Source of the DNA: Companilactobacillus zhongbaensis | GTDB lineage: Bacteria; Bacillota; Bacilli; Lactobacillales; Lactobacillaceae | NCBI RefSeq assembly: GCF_003946515.1 | Contig: NZ_RHOM01000008.1 | Span: 57,551 to 121,550 of the forward strand | DNA: 64,000 nucleotides | Direction: 5' to 3' | The notes under the pieces: generated by a model | What the model saw: the letters and a program-made list of their open reading frames with translations, nothing else | What the model was told of the DNA's origin: nothing | Database searches by the model: none | In this document: positions 28,066 through 37,359 of the stretch, piece by piece | Position numbering within the stretch: position 1 is the stretch's first letter | Layout: each line of letters begins with the position of its first letter | Position numbers and translations under genes: made by a program

Positions 28066-28650
28066 TTAATAAAGCGCGTGTGCTTTGGGAACGATTTGTA
28101 ATATTTTCTCTGAATTTTTTTGACCAGCTGATTCAACACCACGTGAGATGTCGACGAAATCTGGATGGATCGCGTTGATCGCATCATGGAGATTATTGAT
28201 GTCGAGGGCACCGGCGATGATCAGAGGTTTTTTAGTAGTAATTTTTAATTTTTGCCAATCGATCAACTGACCATTTCCACTGCCACTATCGATCATGATG
28301 TAATCAGCAGCGGTGTTTAAGTTGATCGTGTCAGGTTTGAAGACGTTGATGACAGGAATGTTTTTTGCCTGGAGTTGTTTAACCGTATCTTCACTTTCTT
28401 GACCGTGTAATTGGATCAAAGAAACGGCACCACTTTCAACTGCTTCAACCATTTCGGTGACTGGAGCATTAACGAAGACACCGACACTTTTGATTGATGG
28501 ATCGAGAGCCTGACGCATTTTTAACGCTTGGGCCAGATCTAAATGATGTCGTCCACCGGCAAAAATGAATCCAGCTAGATCAGGTTTAGCCTGGTTGATT
28601 GCTTTGATGTCATCTAAATTCATTAGTCCACAAATTTTAATTTTCGTCAT
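28066..28650 (-). CDS. trpF: Phosphoribosylanthranilate isomerase
   Basis: A 194-residue TIM barrel. The catalytic cysteine is in [10 protein letters not shown] near the N-terminus, substrate residues are in IQLHGQE, and the phosphate site includes [11 protein letters not shown] and DISRGVES. It performs the Amadori rearrangement in tryptophan synthesis. It lies 3 bp from trpC. Confidence 0.96.
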   Translation of the reverse strand: MTKIKICGLMNLDDIKAINQAKPDLAGFIFAGGRHHLDLAQALKMRQALDPSIKSVGVFVNAPVTEMVEAVESGAVSLIQLHGQESEDTVKQLQAKNIPVINVFKPDTINLNTAADYIMIDSGSGNGQLIDWQKLKITTKKPLIIAGALDINNLHDAINAIHPDFVDISRGVESAGQKNSEKILQIVPKAHALY

Positions 28651-28653
28651 AAT

Positions 28654-29433
28654 TTATACGCCTTGAAACTGTTTGATTTTTTCGATGCGATCGGGTGCTT
28701 TCATGAAGGTCTCGCCGATCAAAACACCATTGACGTTAGCTTGCTTTAATCGAGCTATATCGGTAACATCTTTGATCCCGCTTTCGGTAATGAAGGGGAT
28801 GGATGAGTCGACCAATGGCCGTAGTTTCAAACTATTGTTGAGGTCAACGGTGAAGTCTTTTAAGTTGCGATTGTTAACACCGATCATTTCCGCTCCAGCA
28901 TTTAAGGCTTTATCTAATTCGTGCTCATCGTGAACTTCGACTAAAGCAGCTAAGCCTAATTTTTTAGCTAGCTGCAAGTATTCTTGCAACTGTTCATCTG
29001 AAAGAATTGCAACGATCAATAGGATCAAGCTGGCTCCATTTGCCTTAGCTTGGTAGATCATGTAGGGGTCGATGGTGAAATCCTTTCTCAATAAGGGAGT
29101 CGTGACTTCTTGCGAGATTTCTTTCAAGTAGTGAATGTCTCCGTGAAAAAAGTCGGGTTCCGTTAAGACGGAAATTGCATCGATCTTAGCTTGTTGGTAT
29201 TGTTGAGCAATTTCTAAGTAAGGAAAATCTGTGACGATCGTGCCTTTAGAAGGGGATGACCGCTTGATCTCAGCGATGAAATGTAGTCTTGGCTGTAAAA
29301 ATAATTGAATGATTGCATTAGGATCTTTATTTGGTAATTCGTTAGCTCGTTGTTCCATTTCTGCTGGTGAGATCACTTGTTTTTCTTGCTCGATCCGTTT
29401 TTTAGTAGCTGAAACGAGGTCGTCGAGGATCAT
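28654..29433 (-). CDS. trpC: Indole-3-glycerol phosphate synthase
   Basis: A 259-residue TIM barrel. Family marks are FIAEIKRSSPSKG (catalytic Lys), LLRKDFTIDPYMIYQA, LVEVHDEHEL, GVNNRNLKDF and ITESGI. It overlaps trpD by 4 bp (ATGA type), indicating translational coupling. Confidence 0.97.
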   Translation of the reverse strand: MILDDLVSATKKRIEQEKQVISPAEMEQRANELPNKDPNAIIQLFLQPRLHFIAEIKRSSPSKGTIVTDFPYLEIAQQYQQAKIDAISVLTEPDFFHGDIHYLKEISQEVTTPLLRKDFTIDPYMIYQAKANGASLILLIVAILSDEQLQEYLQLAKKLGLAALVEVHDEHELDKALNAGAEMIGVNNRNLKDFTVDLNNSLKLRPLVDSSIPFITESGIKDVTDIARLKQANVNGVLIGETFMKAPDRIEKIKQFQGV

Positions 29434-30449
29434 GCTGCGACACCTTCCTCAGTCAAGCGGATGAATTCTTGTAATTCTTTCATAGCTGATCCGTTGTCGA
29501 TCACGGTTTTAGCTTGCTCGATAGCTGCTTGAAGACTTACTTCAGGTTTTGCTGTATGGATAGCTAAGGCTGAATTTAGGAGGATGACATCACGTCTAGC
29601 ACCTTGGACGCCGTTTAAAACGTCTAATGTGATAGCGGCATTTTCTTGAGGTGTGCCACCGATCACTTCATCCTTGTTAGCACGTCTGAGACCGAATTGT
29701 TCAGGAGTGATCTCGTATTTATTAAACTTGCCATCGTGAACTTCCATTACCGTAGTAGGTGCGGAGATCGATGCTTCGTCGAAGCCATCTTGTCCATGAA
29801 TGACGGTCGCATTTTTAACATTTAATTGGTCGAGTACTTTAGCCATTGGTTCGACCAGGCTTTCATCATACACACCTAAGACTTGGTTAGTTGCGTGTGC
29901 GGGATTTGCCAGAGGTCCTAAAACGTTGAATAAAGTTCTGATTCCTAATTCTTTTCTGATGGGGGCAACGTATTTCATTGCCTTGTGATATTCTTGGGCG
30001 AATAAGAAGCAAATGCCGATCTGGTTAAGAATGGCTTCGCTGCGTTTAGGATCAAGGTTGATCTGAACTCCTAGTGATTCCAAAACATCAGCAGCACCAC
30101 TCTTGGATGAAGCAGCACGATTACCGTGTTTTGCGACCGGGATACCAGTTGCAGCTACGACTAAAGCTGAAGTAGTTGAAATATTGAATGAGTTGGAATG
30201 GTCACCACCAGTACCAACGATTTCGAGAACTGGTTCATCAGCTTCAAAGTCTAAGGCGTGAGCTCTCATGGCATCGGCTGCACCGGCAATTTCTTCAACG
30301 GTTTCTTTTTTTACGCTTAGGGCGGTTAAAAAACTCGAAATTTGAACTGAAGTAGTTTTTCCTGTCATGATCTCATCGATCACTTGGTTCGTTTCGTTAA
30401 AAGTTAAATCTTGTCCTTCGCTTAATTTCATAATTGCATTTTCGATCAT
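29430..30449 (-). CDS. trpD: Anthranilate phosphoribosyltransferase
   Basis: A 339-residue transferase moving phosphoribose from PRPP to anthranilate. The PRPP loop is VGTGGDHSNSFNISTT, then KHGNRAASSKSGAADVLE, and FLFAQEYHKAMKYVAPIRKELG. The ATG follows GGAGG. It heads the second trp transcription unit, separated from trpG by its own promoter, T-box and a tiny ORF. Confidence 0.97.
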   Translation of the reverse strand: MIENAIMKLSEGQDLTFNETNQVIDEIMTGKTTSVQISSFLTALSVKKETVEEIAGAADAMRAHALDFEADEPVLEIVGTGGDHSNSFNISTTSALVVAATGIPVAKHGNRAASSKSGAADVLESLGVQINLDPKRSEAILNQIGICFLFAQEYHKAMKYVAPIRKELGIRTLFNVLGPLANPAHATNQVLGVYDESLVEPMAKVLDQLNVKNATVIHGQDGFDEASISAPTTVMEVHDGKFNKYEITPEQFGLRRANKDEVIGGTPQENAAITLDVLNGVQGARRDVILLNSALAIHTAKPEVSLQAAIEQAKTVIDNGSAMKELQEFIRLTEEGVAA

Positions 30450-30491
30450 AATTAAAATCCTCCAAATTAATTTACTGATAAGTGTGTTTAA

Positions 30492-30527
30492 TTAATTTGA
30501 GAACTGCCATCGTTGATTCATAGTCAT
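30492..30527 (-). CDS. Eleven-residue leader ORF before trpD
   Basis: ATGACTATG... encodes MTMNQRWQFSN and a stop, preceded by TAGGAGG at 8 bp. It lies after the T-box terminator and about 40 bp before trpD. The word RWQF is shared with the leader ORF before trpE, and each has one Trp codon. It may give a further Trp-dependent or coupling control. Confidence 0.6.
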   Translation of the reverse strand: MTMNQRWQFSN

Positions 30528-30544
30528 TAGTGAAACCTCCTAAG

Positions 30545-30866
30545 TATAAAAAAATCCGCCCATAAACGCTTAGCGTTTAAGGACGGATATACCGCGGTGC
30601 CACCTTATTTTAATAGACTGATAGAATTAGGGTATCCAAAAATACCTATCTTCTATCGTCCATTACTCTTAGCGAAGGGCAATCACCCTCCCGACAACTT
30701 ACGTATGCCTAACGTTCTTTCGTACTCATTACTTTTCGGAAAGACCCTCGATGGTCCATTTAACTATCTGCGTTCGGTTGTACTCTCAGCAACGACAACT
30801 CTCTGTGCGTGCACGATAATCTTGACTTCCATCTCATTGGTTTATGGACGAATTGATTCGTTGTTA
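30545..30866 (-). ncRNA. Tryptophan T-box riboswitch upstream of trpD
   Basis: On the minus strand the leader contains AGAGAGTTGTCGTTGCTGAGAGT-type stem I elements, a UGG specifier (30756-30758) in AAATGGACCATCGAGG, the T-box AAGGTGGCACCGCGG (30592-30606), and a terminator hairpin ATCCGTCCTTAAACG..CGTTTATGGGCGGAT with a T-run. It reads uncharged tRNA-Trp and raises trpDCFBA transcription when tryptophan is short. Confidence 0.95.
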
Positions 30867-30868
30867 AG

Positions 30869-30897
30869 AGAATAAGTCCAAAAGTGATTTTTGTCAA
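30869..30897 (-). promoter_or_regulatory. Promoter of the trpDCFBA T-box leader
   Basis: On the minus strand TTGACA, an 17-18 bp spacer and TATTCT, just upstream of the T-box. Confidence 0.7.
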
Positions 30898-30926
30898 CAA
30901 AAAGTTTTAATTTAACTTTAATTTAA

Positions 30927-31505
30927 TTAAACTATCTGCAAAAAGTTTTCCGCGATCTGCTTACCGACAGTAGGGTCAGTCATAATCGATTCAGGATGAA
31001 ATTGGACCCCAAAAACTTTTTGTTTCTCATCAGACACAGCCATGATCTCACCAGAGTCAGTTGTCGCTGTTATCGATAGATTATCTCCAATCGAGTCTTT
31101 ATCAACGATCAAGGAGTGATAACGGGCAGCGTTAAATTGCTTAGGGCAATTATTAAAAAGCTGACTGTCAGAAGTGACGGTTACTTTGGAAGGCTTACCG
31201 TGCATTAATTTTTGGGCATGAACGACTTTGGCACCGTAAATCTCACCGATGGCTTGTTCACCTAAACAAACGCCAAGGATGGGGACTTTACCGATGAAAT
31301 CTTTGAGCAGCTGATTCATATTGCCAGCATCTTCGGGACGCCCCGGACCAGGGGAGAAGACTAATGCTTCGGGATTTAGTTTTTCTAATTGTTGCGTGTT
31401 CAACTGGTCATTCTTGACGACCGTGATCTCTTTTTGCCCGATGGTCCCGAGTAGTTGGTACAAGTTATAAGTGAAACTGTCATAGTTATCGATCAAATAA
31501 ATCAT
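30927..31505 (-). CDS. trpG: Anthranilate synthase component II (glutamine amidotransferase)
   Basis: A 192-residue class I glutamine amidotransferase. The catalytic Cys is in ILGVCLGEQAIGE, and His/Glu in VFGVQFHPESIMTD. It supplies ammonia to TrpE. Its start overlaps the trpE stop by 4 bp. The 3' end runs into the second T-box promoter. Confidence 0.96.
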   Translation of the reverse strand: MIYLIDNYDSFTYNLYQLLGTIGQKEITVVKNDQLNTQQLEKLNPEALVFSPGPGRPEDAGNMNQLLKDFIGKVPILGVCLGEQAIGEIYGAKVVHAQKLMHGKPSKVTVTSDSQLFNNCPKQFNAARYHSLIVDKDSIGDNLSITATTDSGEIMAVSDEKQKVFGVQFHPESIMTDPTVGKQIAENFLQIV

Positions 31506-32965
31506 GATAAGACCTCCGTGTGATTAGTCTTGTTCAAGGCATCAACGACGTTGCGCGCCTTGTTATTGAATTCTTGATACTCATTTTTAGCAACACTGTC
31601 AGCGACGATGCCGGCTCCAGAATGAACTACCAGATGCTCGTCTTGACGGTAGGCGAGGCGAATGCCGATACAAAAATCGAGGTTACCAGAAAAATCAAAG
31701 TAGCCGAGACAACCACCGTAAATACCACGCTTCCGGTTTTCAAGTTGAGAAATGATTTGCATGGCACTGATTTTAGGTGCACCTGAAAGTGTTCCTGCTG
31801 GCATCAACGATTCAACGATGTCGATCGATGACATTTTGGAATCAGCAATGCTTTCAACGGTGGAACCCATGTGCATGACGTTGGAGAAGTAGAGCAGCTT
31901 CCGTGCCTTAGTTACTTGAACGGAGCCGAAGCGGCTGACTCGACCTAAGTCATTGCGACCGAGGTCGATCAACATGTTGTGTTCGGATAATTCCTTAGGA
32001 CTGTGAGTGAGCTCTTCAGCAAATTTTTTATCTTCAGCAGGAGTTTTACCGCGACGACGTGTACCAGCTAGGGGATAAGTGAACAGCTTTTCACCATGTT
32101 TCGAAATCAAAGTCTCTGGAGAAGAGCCGACGGTCTCAAAGTTGTGATGTTTGTAAAAAAATTGATAAGGAGCCGGACTGTCGTGGAACAAGTTCTTCGT
32201 GACTGGGTACAGGCTTCCAGACATCGTAGCGTGTTGCGGATTGGACAAGATCAACTGGAAAATATCGCCATCGACGATATGTTTTTTAGTTTCCGCGACC
32301 TTTTCGGCAAACTCATCTTGATCAAAATGCAGCTGCAAAGATGAATCCATGTGGAACTTGGGCAAAGTAGCTGAACGGTTGTTGTCGATCACAATTTGTT
32401 TCAATTCGTTGAGTTCAGCAATGGTTTCGTCAAAAAGCTGATTCAGTTGTGTGCTAGGGATGATCTTCGACAAAGTTACTTGATGAGTCTTGTGGTTATA
32501 AGCGATGACTTTTTTGATCAGCAAAAAGTCGGCATCATTCAAGTTGTATGGATCAGCTAATTTTTGTGGCAAAGTGGGATTGGCAAATCGAGCGTAATCG
32601 TAACTCAAATATCCGGCAAAACCACCGAGAAAAGGAGGGAGTTCAGAAATTTTTGGAGTCCGATATTTTTTTAATAAGTCTTCTAAATAGGGCTTTAATA
32701 AGGCTTCTTTAGTGTGAACACCCGTTGAATCTTCAATCGTCAAAATACCATCTTTAAAAGTCACGGCAAGTTCTGGGTTTAGACCGATAAAACTGTAACC
32801 ATCCTCGTCAGGTTTAGGTTGACCGGTGAACAAGAAACAAGGGCCTTCAGCCTGATTGAGGTTTTGAGTAAGGTCGATCGGATCAAAGTCAGGTAAATCA
32901 AAGTTGATCGTCACAGGTACAGCAGTAAAGTTTTTTGCAAAATGTCTTAATTTTTCAATATTCAT
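31502..32965 (-). CDS. trpE: Anthranilate synthase component I
   Basis: A 487-residue chorismate-using enzyme. Marks are PFLGGFAGYLSYDYARF in the N-terminal domain and, in the catalytic domain, FQLILSNPQ, SPETLISKHGEKLFTYPLAGTRRRG, NDLGRVSRFGSV, AGTLSGAPKISAM and GGCLGYFDFSGN. The ATG at 32965 follows AAAGGACG; the longer frame from 32995 would overlap the leader ORF. It heads the trpEG unit. Confidence 0.96.
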   Translation of the reverse strand: MNIEKLRHFAKNFTAVPVTINFDLPDFDPIDLTQNLNQAEGPCFLFTGQPKPDEDGYSFIGLNPELAVTFKDGILTIEDSTGVHTKEALLKPYLEDLLKKYRTPKISELPPFLGGFAGYLSYDYARFANPTLPQKLADPYNLNDADFLLIKKVIAYNHKTHQVTLSKIIPSTQLNQLFDETIAELNELKQIVIDNNRSATLPKFHMDSSLQLHFDQDEFAEKVAETKKHIVDGDIFQLILSNPQHATMSGSLYPVTKNLFHDSPAPYQFFYKHHNFETVGSSPETLISKHGEKLFTYPLAGTRRRGKTPAEDKKFAEELTHSPKELSEHNMLIDLGRNDLGRVSRFGSVQVTKARKLLYFSNVMHMGSTVESIADSKMSSIDIVESLMPAGTLSGAPKISAMQIISQLENRKRGIYGGCLGYFDFSGNLDFCIGIRLAYRQDEHLVVHSGAGIVADSVAKNEYQEFNNKARNVVDALNKTNHTEVLS

Positions 32966-32984
32966 AATAATCGTCCTTTTAAAT

Positions 32985-33026
32985 TTAATTTGCATAATCT
33001 AAAAGGAATTGCCATCGTTTGTCCAT
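32985..33026 (-). CDS. Thirteen-residue leader ORF before trpE
   Basis: Encodes MDKRWQFLLDYAN then TAA, with GGGAGG before the ATG. It sits between the T-box terminator and trpE, 19 bp before the trpE start. It shares RWQF with the leader peptide of trpD. Confidence 0.6.
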   Translation of the reverse strand: MDKRWQFLLDYAN

Positions 33027-33039
33027 AATTTCCTCCCAC

Positions 33040-33336
33040 AAAAAAATCCGCCCAAAACTTCAGAAGAAGTTAAGGACGGAAATCCGCGGTGCCACCTTAA
33101 TTCAATTTCGAGACTACGACAAATAGTCATCAAAATCACGCTTAACAGAGAGCCAACACTCCCTTGACAACTGACGTATGTCTGAACGTTTCTCCATACT
33201 AAATTTCAGGAGAACCCTCGGTGGTCCATTTAATTACCTGCGTTCGGCTGTACTCTCAGCAACGACAACTCTCTGTACGCGCACAATAATTGTTATCTCC
33301 ACCTCATCGGTTTTGGGCGAAATGTTTAATTGACCA
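33040..33336 (-). ncRNA. Tryptophan T-box riboswitch upstream of trpE
   Basis: On the minus strand: stem I with the AGAGAGTTG and GCTGAGAGTACAG segments, UGG specifier (33226-33228) in AAATGGACCACCGAGGG, T-box AAGGTGGCACCGCGG (33084-33098), and terminator TCCGTCCTTAACTTC..GAAGTTTTGGGCGGA with seven T. It is closely similar to the T-box before trpD, which suggests duplication. Confidence 0.95.
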
Positions 33337-33338
33337 TG

Positions 33339-33367
33339 ATAATAGACTTAGCTTATTTATTTGTCAA
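33339..33367 (-). promoter_or_regulatory. Promoter of the trpEG T-box leader
   Basis: TTGACA, 17 bp, TATTAT on the minus strand: a near-consensus sigma-A promoter. Confidence 0.85.
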
Positions 33368-33375
33368 CAAAAAAA

Positions 33376-33690
33376 CACAGAGAGCGCAGCGAGGTTGGTC
33401 AGCTGCTGAGGATTAAAAAACAGAGAGCGGAGGCACACGGTTAGCTGCTGAGGATTAACGCGGGTGGTCGAACAAGGTGCGGCGAAGCCGTGCCTCGACC
33501 ACCTGTGTTAACCGGAGGCCGCTGTGTGCCGGAGCTCGTTTTCGCATACTTGAGGATAAAAGTAAAAAGCACGATCCAAACCGCAGCAAGTTTAGCAAGA
33601 AAAAATGTGTAGCACTAATTTGTACCATCAAAATCGTGCCTCCTGACAGTTTCTAAACCGAAAACTACACACTTTCGTATAAATTGTGAG
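33376..33690. repeat. Family B structured repeat, copy 1
   Basis: The hairpin GGTGGTCGA (33463-33471) pairs with TCGACCACC (33495-33503). Flanks GAGGCACA and TGTGTGCC can pair outside it, and a second hairpin uses GCACGAT and ATCGTGC. Shared words with copy 2 include TAGCTGCTGAGGATTAACGC, TGTGTTAACCGGAGGCCGC and GACAGTTTCTAAACCG. It sits after the terminator of the yugP-like gene. Confidence 0.7.
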
Positions 33691-33691
33691 C

Positions 33692-33726
33692 AAAAAAAAT
33701 CCAGCAACTAAAATTAAGTTACTGGA
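33692..33726 (-). terminator. Terminator after the YugP-like gene
   Basis: TCCAGcAACT pairs with AGTTaCTGGA; on the minus strand eight T follow. Confidence 0.8.
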
Positions 33727-33746
33727 CAAGTTTTTTAAAATTAAAT

Positions 33747-34445
33747 TTATTCCCGATTGTTCCCAAAAATAAGGATCAAACGTAACAGTTGTAACGCCGT
33801 TGAAAGTGCAGCAGCTACGTAAGTCAAAGCAGCCGCAAGCAAAACATGCTTAACCATCGGAACCTCGTCATTATTAAGCAACTGGCCAGATGCTAGTATG
33901 CTAACAGCACGATTTGAAGCATTGAATTCCACTGGCAAAGTAACCACTTGGAACAATACCACCAAAGCAAAAAGCCAAATACCGATCATGATCAAAGTAT
34001 GATTCATACCTAAGATCATACCTAAAACGATCATTGGAAATGACAAGTTAGAACCAATATTGACCGCTGGAACGATGGCTGATCTGATCCGCATAGGGAA
34101 GTAATTCTTCTGATCTTGAATAGCGTGACCACATTCGTGGGCAGCTACACCAATAGCGGCGACAGAAGTAGCATTGTAAGTAGATTCAGATAAATTCAAA
34201 GTCTTATCTGAAGGATTGTAGTTATCAGTCAATTTACCAGAAATTTGATTTATAACGACGTTTTGCAAACCGGCATTATCCAAAATAAACCGAGCAGCCT
34301 CGGCACCAGAAACACCGCGGGTACTAGTAAATTGATCGTATTTTCTAAAAGTATGATTAACATACCAAGAGGCCCACATACTGATAAGCATACCAATGAC
34401 TACCAGAATTATAGAGGGACCCCAAAATAAACCGTATCCGTACAT
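33747..34445 (-). CDS. YugP-like membrane zinc metallopeptidase
   Basis: A 232-residue membrane protein of the neutral zinc metallopeptidase (YugP) family. It has an N-terminal helix (residues 8-27), the zinc motif AAHECGHAIQ near residue 100, and three further helices in the C-terminal half. The SGKLTDNYNPSDKTLNLSE segment is typical. Substrate is unknown; a membrane-protein quality role is plausible. It is 3 bp downstream of a GNAT-like gene, so the two are an operon. Confidence 0.9.
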   Translation of the reverse strand: MYGYGLFWGPSIILVVIGMLISMWASWYVNHTFRKYDQFTSTRGVSGAEAARFILDNAGLQNVVINQISGKLTDNYNPSDKTLNLSESTYNATSVAAIGVAAHECGHAIQDQKNYFPMRIRSAIVPAVNIGSNLSFPMIVLGMILGMNHTLIMIGIWLFALVVLFQVVTLPVEFNASNRAVSILASGQLLNNDEVPMVKHVLLAAALTYVAAALSTALQLLRLILIFGNNRE

Positions 34446-34448
34446 TAT

Positions 34449-34892
34449 TTACATCCTCTTCAATTTATTATCATTTAGATTATAACCATTTAATGTGAAG
34501 AAATTGCTAACATTGTCCGGAATCTCAGAAATTTCCAATTCATCAAAGGAAAGCTGCTCATCCAACAACAAAAACAACCGCTCAGAAATCTCCCGACAAA
34601 ACTCGTCAGAGATCCCATCAGCAAATTGAACAGACAAAACAGCAAACCGACGAGAAAAATCGATTCCAGTCAAACTAATTAAAGCAACCAAATCGCCCGA
34701 ATCCTTCTCAGAAACAAACCAATAAGCAGCCTTATTACTCATAGTATCCTTAGCAGTCTGACTAACAAAATCAGTAATCTCCGCAATTGGAGAGCCAAGA
34801 AAATCACTAATAACATTAAGCTTCAAACGAGAAGGAAAATCCCAAACCAAATTTTCCGTAACCAAAGGACGATAAGATTTAACCTTAATCAT
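34449..34892 (-). CDS. Possible GNAT-fold protein
   Basis: A 147-residue protein that I cannot place with certainty. The order of elements (AAYWFVSEKDSGDLVALISL, then FAVLSVQFADGISDEF, then SEIPDNVSNFFTLNGYN) resembles an acetyltransferase core of the GNAT family, but the acetyl-CoA loop is not clear. ATG 34892 is preferred over the upstream TTG; the ribosome site is weak. The minus-strand coding sequence is unusually T/G-rich, in line with the nearby family A copy 5. Confidence 0.5.
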   Translation of the reverse strand: MIKVKSYRPLVTENLVWDFPSRLKLNVISDFLGSPIAEITDFVSQTAKDTMSNKAAYWFVSEKDSGDLVALISLTGIDFSRRFAVLSVQFADGISDEFCREISERLFLLLDEQLSFDELEISEIPDNVSNFFTLNGYNLNDNKLKRM

Positions 34893-35009
34893 AAACAAAA
34901 ACCCACTTCTTCAAAAATTTACTTCACAAATACAGTGTAAAGAATAATTAATAAAAAAGCGAAAGAATCGCACCAAAATAACCAAGCAGAAGAATGCCAA
35001 TAAATAGTA

Positions 35010-35562
35010 GTGTCTTCAAGTGCGAGAGTGCGGGGAACCCAGAACGCGAGCAAGAAAAGAAATTGATAATCGTTTGCTCTGTACCTAAGGTTTTGAACTG
35101 TCTTTGATCTTACAAACCAAGATAGAAACTGAGATAGACCACAAAAACTAGGACGAGCAAACAGTGCCAATTTGTACAAAATAAATCGGTCCCCATCAAA
35201 AAAAGGGGGATTGTTGCACTATCTAGGTGGAGGGGCCCAGGGATACACACCTCAGCCGCCAAATTCTTGTTAGAGATTTATCGCTTACAAGAAGACTCGT
35301 ATTGGAGATGTTCGGGTGAACTTCCCGAATAGCTTCAATCGAGTCGGCAGCGTTCCCGACCTTGATTGTTCGGTGGCGTAGCCACCATAAATTCGGTTGC
35401 GCAAGTGCGCTAGCACTTACGTTCCATGACTGTATCCCTGGGCCCCGGAACCGGCAGTGAACCACCAAACCAAACTACCACCACCATCCCAAACACCAAA
35501 CAAGAATCAGACAATCTAAAAGTAAAACGCCACTGTCCGCTCCACTCTCTCACCTCAAGAAA
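35010..35562 (-). repeat. Family A structured element, copy 5 (long GC-rich subtype)
   Basis: Core stem GGGGCCCAGGGATACA (35232-35247) pairs perfectly with TGTATCCCTGGGCCCC (35431-35446). Extra hairpins AAGTGCTAGCGCACTTGC-type and GGTGGcgtaGCCACC-type occur inside. On the minus strand the element begins with CTTGAGGTGAGAGAG right after the hydrolase terminator and its tail has CTTGCTCGCG, as in copies 10 and 11. Confidence 0.8.
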
Positions 35563-35587
35563 AAATGCCAGCCAAACAGGCTGACAT
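35560..35587 (-). terminator. Terminator after the DUF915-like hydrolase
   Basis: CAGCCTGTTTGGCTG on the minus strand followed by CATTTTTTC; the family A element begins at the end of this T-run. Confidence 0.75.
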
Positions 35588-35588
35588 A

Positions 35589-36338
35589 CTAATCACAAGC
35601 AGGAGCATAAACAAACAAATTAATCTTCTGCAAAATATCCGAATCATCATGCATCAAAGAATGCTCAGCCTTCTCCCCAACAACAGGCATATCAGTGTAC
35701 TCCTTAACCCGCGACCGCAAAACATAAGCAATCGAAGAAGCCGAAGTAACTGAAACATACTTATCGCTGTTAGAATAATCCTCCACATTCCCATAAATAT
35801 TCAGAACTTTCAAACGAGAAGAAATATTATTACGATTAAGGTAAATCCTAAAATAAGTAGGACTCATAAAAGCGGGCCGTCCATCAGCCGTGATCCGATT
35901 AATATTAGGCAAATCATTCAATCCTAAAACCCCATTAAAAGGACCAGCAATCAAAACCAAATTATTCATCTTAGGCATATAACTATGGCGTTTCTCAAAC
36001 AAGTTAACGATCACTAGAGAAACAGCTCCCAAAGAATGGCCGACAGCGTCATATTCTTCAAATTGATATTTTTTACGAAGGTCGATCAACAAACGAGTCA
36101 ACCAGTGAGCAATTTGATTTTCGCCGACCCACTTATTTTGGAAGACTACTTGAATAATGGGACTTTCGTCATCCGTCCAAGATCCTTCATACGTAATTTG
36201 ACCGCGCCAATTTATCAGCGCTTTAAGAAATTCTTTTTTTCCAGTATACTTTAATCCAGATTTGACCATCTTGTCAGTTGTATAATCTCCCCCACGAAAG
36301 CCGTGAACATACAACACAGGTCGTTGATTTTTTTTCAT
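35589..36338 (-). CDS. Alpha/beta hydrolase, DUF915 family
   Basis: A 249-residue alpha/beta hydrolase. The oxyanion motif is VLYVHGFRGGDYTTD near residue 8, the nucleophile elbow is AVGHSLGAVS near residue 97, and a candidate His is in EKAEHSLMHDD near the C-terminus. DUF915 proteins of lactobacilli are often called cell-surface hydrolases, but this copy lacks a signal peptide and should be cytoplasmic. Substrate is unknown. It is divergent from rnhA. Confidence 0.85.
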   Translation of the reverse strand: MKKNQRPVLYVHGFRGGDYTTDKMVKSGLKYTGKKEFLKALINWRGQITYEGSWTDDESPIIQVVFQNKWVGENQIAHWLTRLLIDLRKKYQFEEYDAVGHSLGAVSLVIVNLFEKRHSYMPKMNNLVLIAGPFNGVLGLNDLPNINRITADGRPAFMSPTYFRIYLNRNNISSRLKVLNIYGNVEDYSNSDKYVSVTSASSIAYVLRSRVKEYTDMPVVGEKAEHSLMHDDSDILQKINLFVYAPACD

Positions 36339-36418
36339 TTTTTCACCCTATCAACATATAATTATAGTATATAAGAAAGCTTTTTTCATAAAATTTAAAT
36401 ATAAGTGAGGTATCACCC

Positions 36419-37102
36419 GTGCAAAAATACTACGCAGTAAGACGAGGCAGAAATCCCGGCATTTACCGTTCATGGCCTGAATGCCAAAAACAAGTAAACG
36501 GCTTCGAAAACGCCCGTTATAAAAGCTTCCAAACTGAAGCAGAAGCACAAGAATTCCTAAAAGGCGAAGACAAATATCCAACAAAAAAGAAATCACACAA
36601 AAAAGAACCAGAAAATCTAAATGACTATTCAGTCGTAGTATACACCGACGGCGGCTCCAGAAATCATGGAAATTACAAAGGTGGCCACGTAAAAACCACC
36701 GACAAAGCAGCCTGGGCCTTCCACATCAACCACCAAGGCAAAATAGAAGAGGGCACAGCAGGAGAATTCGGAGCAACAAACAACCGAATGGAAATCCTAG
36801 CCCTAATAGAAAGCATCAAAAGACTAAACGAACAAAACCTACAAAACGAAAAAACCATCTTCGTCCTAGACTCCCAATACGTCCTAAACGCCATAACTAA
36901 GGGATGGCTAAACGGATGGAAAAGAAGAGGCTACAAAAAAGCCGACGGAACAGCACCAAAAAACGTAGGCCTATGGAAAGAACTAGACGAACTACTACCA
37001 ACAATAACCAACAAATCCTTCAGTTGGACCAAAGGACACGCTCAAGATGAAGGAAACAATCGAGTGGATGCATTACTAAATGAAACCATGGATAAAATGT
37101 AG
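36419..37102 (+). CDS. rnhA: Ribonuclease HI with N-terminal hybrid-binding domain
   Basis: A 227-residue RNase H. An N-terminal RNase H1-type hybrid-binding domain (YYAVRRGRNPGIYRSWPECQ, residues 4-23) is followed by a Lys-rich linker and the catalytic domain with acidic residues in VVYTDGGSRNHG, NNRMEILALIE, FVLDSQYVL and NRVDALLNE. It degrades RNA in RNA-DNA hybrids. The start is GTG. Codons are strongly A/C-biased: at 36781-36840 the counts are A 29, C 15, G 8, T 8. Confidence 0.94.
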   Translation: MQKYYAVRRGRNPGIYRSWPECQKQVNGFENARYKSFQTEAEAQEFLKGEDKYPTKKKSHKKEPENLNDYSVVVYTDGGSRNHGNYKGGHVKTTDKAAWAFHINHQGKIEEGTAGEFGATNNRMEILALIESIKRLNEQNLQNEKTIFVLDSQYVLNAITKGWLNGWKRRGYKKADGTAPKNVGLWKELDELLPTITNKSFSWTKGHAQDEGNNRVDALLNETMDKM

Positions 37103-37120
37103 ATAGGAAAAAATTCAAAG

Positions 37121-37158
37121 AAAAACAGCTGATGAGAAAATTCATCGGCTGTTTTTTG
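37121..37158. terminator. Terminator of rnhA
   Basis: AAAACAGCtGATGA-GAAAAT-TCATCgGCTGTTTTTT. Confidence 0.8.
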
Positions 37159-37359
37159 TGTTGTTCAATAATCGAAAAACTGATTCAAAAAGATGTTTGT
37201 AATAAAAAAATGAAGAACGACACGTACCAGAAAAAATGTAAGAGATCAAAGCAGACAGAAAGCACAAAGGGTTTAAGAATTTGCATTTTTTGATCTGATT
37301 TTAAGCTACAACAAAGAAATATAGAGCAATAAAACAAGGGAGCCACAAAGTAAATTAAG

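Noticed and set aside
34919..35179. 86-codon minus-strand ORF
   Set aside because: It overlaps the tail of family A copy 5 and has no ribosome site; likely a compositional frame.
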